Part shown: one piece after another, positions 1 to 4,536 of the stretch
How positions within the stretch are numbered: the first letter of the stretch is position 1
Layout of the letters: the number at the start of each line of letters is the position of its first letter
From: Microcaldota archaeon
GTDB lineage: Archaea; Micrarchaeota; Micrarchaeia; Micrarchaeales; CABMGC01
Direction of reading: 5' to 3'
Length of the DNA: 5,168 nucleotides
NCBI GenBank assembly: GCA_030040595.1
Contig: JASHTL010000002.1
Location: 1 to 5,168, forward strand
Translations under genes and position numbers: made by a program
The notes under the pieces: model-generated
Told to the model about the DNA's origin: nothing
The model's input: the letters and a program-made list of their open reading frames with translations, nothing else
Databases searched by the model: none

Positions 1-1
1 C

Positions 2-37
2 GGTTCATACAAGAAGGCAACAGGTTGGATGAGATGA
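2..37 (+). CDS. Possible 3' end of an upstream gene (partial)
   Basis: A reading frame open from the left edge ends in TGA at 35-37 and would finish ...KKATGWMR. Its stop overlaps the tyrA ATG at 34-36 as ATGA, the usual four-base junction of translationally coupled genes. Only 11 codons are visible, so the product cannot be named. The competing view is that this frame is not coding and that the tyrA frame, which is also open to the left edge (RFIQEGNRLDE before Met), runs on as an N-terminal extension such as a chorismate mutase domain. Confidence 0.3.
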   Translation, partial: GSYKKATGWMR

Positions 38-855
38 GGATAGCGATAATAGGCGGAGCAGGGGAGATGGGCGAGTGGTTCGCCAGGTTCCTGAGCAAGA
101 AGGGCCATCGCGTAGTAATATCAGGCAGGCACTACCAGAAGTGCCTCAGGCTCGCAAGGAAGCTGCACATAAGCGCAGTGCGAAGCAACGCAGAAGCGGT
201 AGAGGGAGCGGACCTCGTGATCGTCTCGGTGCTGATGTCCAACTTCAGAGATGTGATAAGGGAGATAGCGCCGCACCTGAAGAAGGGGCAGCGCCTGATA
301 GACGTCACATCCGTAAAGGAGAAGCCTGTGCAGATAATGCACAGGTACATAAGGAAAATAGTGGTGCTTGGAACCCATCCGATGTTCGGGCCGAGCGCCA
401 AGGCCGAGGGCCAGAACTTCATACTGACACCGACGAACGGCAGGGAGAGGACTTTCGCAAGGGAACTCGGGAAGACGCTCAGGAGATACGGATTCAGGGT
501 GAGAACCCTTACGCCGAGGAAGCACGACGAGATGATAGGCTCGATACTCTCGCTTACGCATTTCGTGGGGCTTGTCACCGCAGATGCATGGAAAAGCCTC
601 AGGATAGAACGCTACATAAAGACGAGCAGCACCAGTTTCAGGTTCCTGCTCCAGTTCGCCAAGAGCGTTGTCGACTCGAGTCCGGAACTGTACTCGTATC
701 TCCAGATGGACGTCCCGAGAGTCGAGACCGCGGAGCGGAAATTCGTAGTCAAGGCCGAATCGTGGTCGTGGATGGTAAAGCAGAAGAGAAGATCCGCGTT
801 CAAAAGGCGCATGTCAGAGCTCAGCGAATACCTGAACAGCCTGGAACTGGAATAG
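34..855 (+). CDS. tyrA: Prephenate dehydrogenase (TyrA)
   Basis: Cytosolic enzyme of tyrosine synthesis that oxidatively decarboxylates prephenate to 4-hydroxyphenylpyruvate with NAD(P)+. From the ATG at 34 the protein has 273 residues, normal for a single-domain archaeal TyrA. The N-terminal Rossmann fold (about 1-115) opens with MRIAIIGGAGEMG, the dinucleotide loop being G8-A-G10-E-M-G13. The second strand ends in S30-G-R32 rather than an acidic residue, which may favour NADP+. Family signatures follow: DVTSVK (90-95), GTHPMFGP (113-120) with the conserved substrate-pocket His115, and HDEMIGSILSLTHF (164-177). The rest is the helical dimerisation domain. ATG 34 was chosen because it begins right at the first beta strand and overlaps an upstream TGA as ATGA. 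A TTG at 25 is possible, and the frame is open to the left edge, so a fusion cannot be excluded. No ACT or other C-terminal regulatory domain is present. The exact substrate (prephenate or arogenate) is not resolved by sequence. Confidence 0.86.
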   Translation: MRIAIIGGAGEMGEWFARFLSKKGHRVVISGRHYQKCLRLARKLHISAVRSNAEAVEGADLVIVSVLMSNFRDVIREIAPHLKKGQRLIDVTSVKEKPVQIMHRYIRKIVVLGTHPMFGPSAKAEGQNFILTPTNGRERTFARELGKTLRRYGFRVRTLTPRKHDEMIGSILSLTHFVGLVTADAWKSLRIERYIKTSSTSFRFLLQFAKSVVDSSPELYSYLQMDVPRVETAERKFVVKAESWSWMVKQKRRSAFKRRMSELSEYLNSLELE

Positions 856-865
856 CCGCAATTGG

Positions 866-889
866 AAAATAATGGTTAGCGATTATTTT
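866..889 (+). terminator. AT-rich hairpin after tyrA, possible terminator
   Basis: AAAATAAT (866-873) and ATTATTTT (882-889) form a perfect 8-bp inverted repeat with an 8-base spacer, starting 11 bases after the tyrA stop and ending in a short T run. The stem is all A/U and therefore weak. Position suggests a 3' end signal for the tyrA transcript, but the repeat could be incidental in an AT-rich spacer. Confidence 0.35.
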
Positions 890-911
890 ACTACGAGATA
901 AAAATTTTATG

Positions 912-968
912 AAAAAGGGAAAGTTTAAATAGCGAATTCATGGATTTTCTTACTTGATTTCCCTTTTT
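912..968. repeat. 11-bp perfect inverted repeat enclosing a TATA box
   Basis: AAAAAGGGAAA (912-922) is the exact reverse complement of TTTCCCTTTTT (958-968). The 35 bases between them hold the distal TATA box (924-931) and its expected start site near 954. In a transcript reading through from tyrA the arms could pair ahead of the T tract, giving a second terminator; as DNA, the arms could be a regulator site. Both functions are inference. Confidence 0.5.
924..931 (+). promoter_or_regulatory. Distal TATA box upstream of nrdJ
   Basis: TTTAAATA preceded by purine-rich GGGAAAG, which suits a TFB recognition element. A start site about 26 bases past the box centre would fall near 954. No convincing reading frame begins there, so this would be a second, distal promoter for nrdJ with a leader of about 130 bases, or the promoter of a short RNA ending at the T tract 964-970. 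Confidence 0.45.
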
Positions 969-970
969 TT
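958..970 (+). terminator. T-rich tract, candidate archaeal terminator
   Basis: TTTCCC followed by seven T residues (964-970), the kind of U-rich signal that ends archaeal transcripts without needing a hairpin. It lies between tyrA and the proximal nrdJ TATA box, so it would separate the two transcription units. It would also hinder any transcript started at the distal TATA box. Confidence 0.4.
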
Positions 971-981
971 GGCGCGAACGG

Positions 982-989
982 TTTAAATA
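982..989 (+). promoter_or_regulatory. Proximal TATA box of the nrdJ-nrdR operon
   Basis: TTTAAATA preceded by GCGAACGG. Its centre predicts a start site near 1012. The first NrdR-like box (1007-1022) then lies over the start and the second (1039-1054) in the leader. The leader to the ATG at 1085 would be about 73 bases. This is the best promoter candidate in the window for nrdJ. Confidence 0.7.
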
Positions 990-1006
990 CCTTATCAAGC
1001 ACGTAT

Positions 1007-1022
1007 ATACCAGCGATTGTGT
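1007..1022 (+). promoter_or_regulatory. Candidate NrdR box 1
   Basis: ATACCAGCGATTGTGT matches 11 of 16 positions of the bacterial NrdR-box consensus as I remember it, acaCwAtATaTwGtgt. The right half TTGTGT is a full match and the left half ATACCA matches four of six. It overlaps the transcription start predicted from the TATA box at 982-989, where bound NrdR could block initiation. The match alone is modest; the support comes from box 2 at a 32-bp offset and from nrdR in the same operon. Confidence 0.55.
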
Positions 1023-1038
1023 CTTTAGGCATATCGCT

Positions 1039-1054
1039 GCACAACCTGTTGTGT
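1039..1054 (+). promoter_or_regulatory. Candidate NrdR box 2
   Basis: GCACAACCTGTTGTGT matches 12 of 16 positions of acaCwAtATaTwGtgt and contains a perfect dyad, CACAAC-CT-GTTGTG (1040-1053). It carries the same TTGTGT right half as box 1 and starts exactly 32 bp after it, three helical turns, leaving a 16-bp gap. NrdR boxes in bacteria typically occur as pairs spaced by whole helical turns. Confidence 0.6.
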
Positions 1055-1073
1055 GTTGGGAAAATAGCATTGT

Positions 1074-1078
1074 GGGTG
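1074..1078 (+). promoter_or_regulatory. Ribosome binding site that decides the nrdJ start
   Basis: GGGTG lies six bases before the ATG at 1085 and contains GGTG of the archaeal Shine-Dalgarno core GGAGGTGA. It favours ATG 1085 over the in-frame GTG at 1019, which has no such site and falls inside NrdR-like box 1. Confidence 0.5.
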
Positions 1079-1084
1079 CCTTTT

Positions 1085-3490
1085 ATGTCCGAAACCGAGA
1101 AAAAGACCGAAGTTGTTGAGCAGACAAAGAGTTTATTTGAAGAACACCTAGTCTCGCTCCCGAAGGAGACGCTTGATTTCTTTGGAGGGGATGAGATACG
1201 TGCAAGGGTCTTCTACGAGAAGTACGCGCTCAAGGATGAGAACGGTAGAGTCGTCGAAAATGTGCCGCAGCAGATGTGGGAGAGGGTCGCAAGGGAAATC
1301 TCATCAGTGGAAACTCCTGCAAAGAGGCAGGAGTGGCTCGAGAAGTTCAAGTGGCTCCTGGGCGATTTCAGGTTCCTTCCAGGAGGCAGGATAATGTTCG
1401 GCGCAGGCCAGTCAAGAAGGTCCACGCTGCTGAACTGCTACGTCATTCCCATCAGGGAGGACTCGATCGAGGCAATATTCGACTGGTGCAAGGAAGCGGC
1501 AAGGACATACAGCTACGGAGGCGGAGTAGGCGTTGATATCTCGATACTAAGGCCGAAAGGATCCCCTGTAAACAATTCTGCTGTCCATTCCACAGGCTCG
1601 ACTTCATTCATGAACATATTCAGCGAAACCACGCACACCATAGGCCAGTCCGGAAGGCGAGGCGCACTGATGATAACGATCAGCGTAGACCACCCTGACA
1701 TAGTAAGCTTCATCAACATAAAGAAGGACCTCAGGTCGGTGAGGTACGCCAACATAAGCGTGCGCATAACCGACGAGTTCATGCGCGCAGTGGAATCAGA
1801 CTCAGACTTCACGCTCAGATACAACAACAAGGTAATAGGCGAGTACGACAAGAAGATAAAGGCGAGGGAGCTCTGGAGGATGCTCGTCACCTCGGCGCGC
1901 GACTGGGCTGAACCAGGACTCATTTTCTGGGACCAGGTCAAGAGATACTCGCCGAGCGAGTACAACGGCATGGACGTGATAACTACGAATCCCTGCTCGG
2001 AACAGCCTTTGCAACCTTATGGCGCCTGTGACCTAGGTAACATAAACCTGTCCGCATTTGTCGTCGGCGCGTTCACCGACAGAGCAGCGATAGATTGGCA
2101 GTCGCTCGAGAAGAGCGTGCGATACTCCGTCAGATTCCTCGACAATGTGCTTGACTACAACATGGACAAGCACCCGCTGAAGGCGCAGACCGAGGCGGGA
2201 AGGAGCAGCAGGAGAATAGGCGTAGGTGTGACTGGCCTCGGAGACATGTTCATCAAGCTCAAGATAAGGTACGACAGCGACCAGGCGCTCGCATTCACCG
2301 ACGATCTGTTCAACAAGATAGAGCACATAGCATATGACGAGAGCATTGAGATAGCAAGGGAGAAGGGATCATTCCCTCTCTTCGACAAGGATAAGCATCT
2401 CTCAATGCCTTTCATAAAGACACTTGCTCCGGAGACTCAGCAGAAAATCGCTGCATACGGTCTCAGGAACGTTGCTATACTTACAGTGCCGCCGGTTGGC
2501 TCGGGGTCTGTGCTTGCAGGCACATCAAGTGGTATTGAGCCTGTATTCGCATTCTCGTACACAAGGAGAAGCGAGTCGCTCAGCCAGGAGTTCTTCAAGG
2601 TCTATCACCCTCTTGCGCTGGAGTACATGAAGCTTGCGGACCTCAAGGACGATTCGCAGATGCCTGACTTCTTTATCCCGTCGCACAAGATAAAGGCGGA
2701 ATTCCGGGTGAAGATGCAGGGAGTCATACAGCGCCACATAGACAGCGCAATATCATCCACGGTGAACCTTCCAAAGGAGACAACGGTCGAGCAGGTGGAG
2801 CAGATCTACATGCAGGCATGGAAGGCGGGCTGCAAGGGCATCACCGTATACAGGGAGGGCTCAAGAGAGGGCATACTGATCACTGAAGAGGAGGCTGCAG
2901 CTAAGCAGAAGGCAACCGAGGAGAAGAAGGAGGCGAGCCCGCAGCCGCTGGAGATCGAGCCTTGGAAGAGGACAAGGCTGATGATAGGCCAGACCGTAAA
3001 GATAAAGATGCCGCAGGGCGCGATGTACCTTACAGCAAATACAGATGAGAACGGGAGCATGCGCGAGGTCTTCATAAACCTTGGCAAGACTGGAAGCGAG
3101 GAGAAGAGCTACGCAGAAGCGCTCGGCAGGCTGATCAGCAAGTACCTCCAGGTCGGCGGAGACGTAAGAGAAGTAATAGACTCGCTCAAGGGCATAAAGT
3201 CAAACTCCTCAATCTCGTGGGACCAGGGCATGAAGATATACAGCGTGCCCGATTCTATAGCAAAGGGGCTTGAGGTAATACTGGGCATGTCAGCGCCGAT
3301 ATACGCAACGCCGCTCACGAAGGAATCGCAGACCAAGGTCATAGCCACAGGCCAGCAGCTGCCGATAAAGGGCCCTGAGTCAGAGGCCCAGAAGCAGCTA
3401 GAGGGCTGCATATCGTGCGGAGAACGCGCTGTTGTTCATGAGAATGGCTGTTATGTTTGCAAGATGTGCGGATACACTAAGTGCGATTGA
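1085..3490 (+). CDS. nrdJ: Adenosylcobalamin-dependent (class II) ribonucleoside reductase
   Basis: Reduces ribonucleotides to deoxyribonucleotides with a thiyl radical generated from adenosylcobalamin; it works without oxygen and needs no separate radical subunit. From ATG 1085 it has 801 residues. The N-terminal part (about 25-110) shows the class II pattern FGGDEIRARVFYEKYAL; no ATP-cone precedes it. The catalytic barrel carries redox Cys118 (NCYVIP), a glycine-rich SYGGGVGVDIS segment, NPCSEQPL with Asn302, thiyl Cys304 and Glu306, and partner Cys315 (ACDLGNINL). The phosphate-binding loop is PVGSGSVLAGTSSGIEP (from 470), with GSG in place of the commoner GTI. A TSCPD domain follows a charged linker (about 630-735, ending SVPD). 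The C-terminus is a cysteine-rich ribbon (C775, C778, C789, C792, C795, C800); C795-x4-C800 has the spacing of the redox tail pair in Lactobacillus RTPR. An in-frame GTG at 1019 would add 22 residues but lies in the operator region. nrdR follows 45 bases later. Confidence 0.97.
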   Translation: MSETEKKTEVVEQTKSLFEEHLVSLPKETLDFFGGDEIRARVFYEKYALKDENGRVVENVPQQMWERVAREISSVETPAKRQEWLEKFKWLLGDFRFLPGGRIMFGAGQSRRSTLLNCYVIPIREDSIEAIFDWCKEAARTYSYGGGVGVDISILRPKGSPVNNSAVHSTGSTSFMNIFSETTHTIGQSGRRGALMITISVDHPDIVSFINIKKDLRSVRYANISVRITDEFMRAVESDSDFTLRYNNKVIGEYDKKIKARELWRMLVTSARDWAEPGLIFWDQVKRYSPSEYNGMDVITTNPCSEQPLQPYGACDLGNINLSAFVVGAFTDRAAIDWQSLEKSVRYSVRFLDNVLDYNMDKHPLKAQTEAGRSSRRIGVGVTGLGDMFIKLKIRYDSDQALAFTDDLFNKIEHIAYDESIEIAREKGSFPLFDKDKHLSMPFIKTLAPETQQKIAAYGLRNVAILTVPPVGSGSVLAGTSSGIEPVFAFSYTRRSESLSQEFFKVYHPLALEYMKLADLKDDSQMPDFFIPSHKIKAEFRVKMQGVIQRHIDSAISSTVNLPKETTVEQVEQIYMQAWKAGCKGITVYREGSREGILITEEEAAAKQKATEEKKEASPQPLEIEPWKRTRLMIGQTVKIKMPQGAMYLTANTDENGSMREVFINLGKTGSEEKSYAEALGRLISKYLQVGGDVREVIDSLKGIKSNSSISWDQGMKIYSVPDSIAKGLEVILGMSAPIYATPLTKESQTKVIATGQQLPIKGPESEAQKQLEGCISCGERAVVHENGCYVCKMCGYTKCD

Positions 3491-3508
3491 TGGGGAATCG
3501 TCGCGCGC

Positions 3509-3530
3509 ACACCTGTGCATCACAGGATGT
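3509..3530 (+). promoter_or_regulatory. Strong hairpin in the nrdJ-nrdR spacer
   Basis: CCTGTG (3512-3517) and CACAGG (3521-3526) are perfect complements around a CAT triloop. Outside them ACA (3509-3511) pairs with TGT (3528-3530) after one bulged A, giving a nine-pair stem. It ends five bases before the nrdR ATG and would bury GGA (3525-3527), the only weak Shine-Dalgarno-like bases. It could lower NrdR synthesis relative to NrdJ, be an RNA processing site, or be a protein-binding dyad. It does not match the NrdR-box consensus well and lacks a T run, so a terminator is unlikely. Confidence 0.55.
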
Positions 3531-3535
3531 AGGCA

Positions 3536-4003
3536 ATGAGATGTCCTTACTGCAGATCTGACAACACGGAAGTAATAGACTCGCGAGACTCTGTAAACGG
3601 GGAGAGCGTAAGGCGACGGAGGGAATGCGTCTCGTGCGGAAAGCGCTTCACTACCTACGAGAGGGTGGACCAGGTGGAGATAATGGTAATAAAGAAGGAC
3701 GGCACCAGGCAGCCTTTCGACAGGACAAAGATACTCAAGGGCATAGTGCATGCCTGCGAGAAGCGGCCGATAAGCATGGAGCGCATGGAAGCCATAACCG
3801 ACAGGATAGAGGCGAGGGTAAGGGCGAACGGAGCCCACGAGATCGAGAGCAAAAAGATAGGCGATATGGTCGTAAAGGAGCTCTTCAGGCTCGACCCGGT
3901 GGCATACATCAGGTTCGCAAGCGTATACAACAACTTCGGCTCGCCTGAGGAGTTCAGGAAGGTCGTGCTCCAGTTCAAGAAGGCGGGCAAGCCCAGGAAG
4001 TGA
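3536..4003 (+). CDS. nrdR: Transcriptional repressor NrdR (zinc ribbon plus ATP-cone)
   Basis: Nucleotide-sensing repressor of ribonucleotide reductase genes. In bacteria it binds paired NrdR boxes when its ATP-cone carries dATP with ATP and is inactive with ATP alone. The 155-residue product is full length for the family. Residues 1-43 form the DNA-binding zinc ribbon, with CPYC (C3, C6) and CVSC (C31, C34), the near-invariant VIDSRD, the basic stretch VRRRREC, and KRFTTYER. Residues 46-136 are the ATP-cone, with IKKDGTRQPFDRTKI, the helical ACEKRPIS segment and the closing VAYIRFASVYNNF. ATG 3536 is the only possible start because TAG lies six bases before it in frame. No TATA box is visible in the spacer, so it is probably transcribed with nrdJ and controlled by the boxes upstream of nrdJ. 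NrdR is mainly bacterial and is known in only some archaea; transfer from bacteria is plausible, but its codon use looks like its neighbours'. Confidence 0.97.
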   Translation: MRCPYCRSDNTEVIDSRDSVNGESVRRRRECVSCGKRFTTYERVDQVEIMVIKKDGTRQPFDRTKILKGIVHACEKRPISMERMEAITDRIEARVRANGAHEIESKKIGDMVVKELFRLDPVAYIRFASVYNNFGSPEEFRKVVLQFKKAGKPRK

Positions 4004-4013
4004 CTATTCCTGC

Positions 4014-4499
4014 TCAGGATATCTTTACGTCTATACTTCCGTACCCCGAATGCGGCAGGTTTGAATTCGTTTTTGTATAATTCAGTATCAGGTAACCCTG
4101 GTATAAAGAGCCTACAGAGCCAGAGTATGCCTTCCCTGACGAATAGCATTGTATTGTCATAGTATAATTGCCCTCTATCGGCACCTCGAACTGGTTCGAA
4201 GGCGGATTGTACACGTAAGTCATGATCGTATTGGATATGGTGGAATTCGTATTGCATCCTGCGGCGGTGATGTTTATTGGAGTACTCGTTGACTGGAGGA
4301 GCGAGAATGTCAGCACTCCGTTCTGGGTGAGGTAGAGACTTGTGCAGGAGATGCCGGCGCCAAGCACGCACGCTGAAGATGGCGACGGGTTGAAGACATG
4401 GAGGTAGAAGAGCGCAGCGAGGATCAGCGCGATGATGAGTATTGCCCAGCCGTAAGTGGTGATGTATTCCATCGCAGCCTGGAGCCTTGGTCCTGCCAT
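4014..4499 (-). CDS. Pilin-like surface protein with class III signal peptide
   Basis: Predicted 161-residue protein anchored or assembled at the outer face of the membrane; the precise role is unknown. The N-terminus is short and positive (MAGPRL), then Q7-A-A-M-E11, fitting the QXSXE-type class III signal recognised by archaeal prepilin peptidases. Cleavage before Gln7 would leave the pilin-typical Glu at mature position 5. One hydrophobic helix follows (about 17-36, WAILIIALILAALFYL). The rest is Ser/Thr/Asn/Tyr-rich and probably beta-rich, with four cysteines (44, 52, 82, 118) that could make two disulfides, and four N-glycosylation sequons (N76, N85, N111, N140). This architecture is one I associate with the many small QAAMEY...TYGWAIL proteins of Micrarchaeota-like genomes. 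A TATA-like box 28 bases before the ATG suggests leaderless transcription. It converges on nrdR with 10 bp between stops. No pilus assembly ATPase or platform gene is visible nearby. Confidence 0.83.
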   Translation of the reverse strand: MAGPRLQAAMEYITTYGWAILIIALILAALFYLHVFNPSPSSACVLGAGISCTSLYLTQNGVLTFSLLQSTSTPINITAAGCNTNSTISNTIMTYVYNPPSNQFEVPIEGNYTMTIQCYSSGKAYSGSVGSLYQGYLILNYTKTNSNLPHSGYGSIDVKIS

Positions 4500-4523
4500 A
4501 CTCCTCTACTTGAGACGGTGAGG

Positions 4524-4531
4524 CTTAAATT
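4524..4531 (-). promoter_or_regulatory. TATA box of the pilin-like gene (leaderless)
   Basis: On the minus strand AATTTAAG is centred about 28 bases before the ATG at 4499, placing the start site within a base or two of the start codon. GAGGAG lies only one base from the ATG, too close for normal Shine-Dalgarno pairing, which also fits a leaderless mRNA. The box sits in the 37-base gap after the aminopeptidase stop, so the pilin-like gene has its own promoter. Confidence 0.55.
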
Positions 4532-4536
4532 CCTAA

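Noticed and set aside
75..872. A 265-codon open frame overlapping tyrA on the same strand
   Set aside because: Its product is rich in Arg, Gln and Glu with no recognisable motif, and it lies wholly over a frame with clear TyrA signatures. It is a shadow of the biased codon use of tyrA.
898..910. ATAAAAATTTTAT as a further TATA box or operator
   Set aside because: It is a near-palindrome of A and T only, in an AT-rich spacer, and any start site it set would have no associated gene. It cannot be told from base composition.
909..932. Seven-codon frame MKKGKFK before the distal TATA box
   Set aside because: Its end overlaps the TATA box and it has no ribosome site; it is too short and basic to separate from chance in an A-rich stretch.
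1012..1084. Cobalamin riboswitch in the nrdJ leader
   Set aside because: A B12-dependent enzyme makes this worth testing, but the predicted leader is only about 73 bases, far below the roughly 200 of that riboswitch, and no B12-box-like conserved segment was seen.
1085..3490. Intein or intron in nrdJ
   Set aside because: Reductase genes are frequent intein hosts, but all catalytic motifs follow one another at normal spacing, with no splice-junction pattern or endonuclease domain.
3509..3524. A third NrdR box in the nrdR spacer
   Set aside because: It begins ACAC like the consensus, but only 5 of 16 positions match and the dyad has TGTG...CACA polarity, the reverse of the NrdR box. It is better read as an RNA hairpin.
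3490..3561. 23-codon frame starting in a TGATG overlap with the nrdJ stop and running into nrdR
   Set aside because: The junction resembles translational coupling, but the peptide has no recognisable character, its frame is out of phase with nrdR, and there is no ribosome site beyond the coupled stop.
3655..4371. A 238-codon minus-strand open frame across nrdR and the pilin-like gene
   Set aside because: It runs antisense to NrdR and over the pilin-like protein in another frame, both strongly supported. Its sequence has no family pattern.
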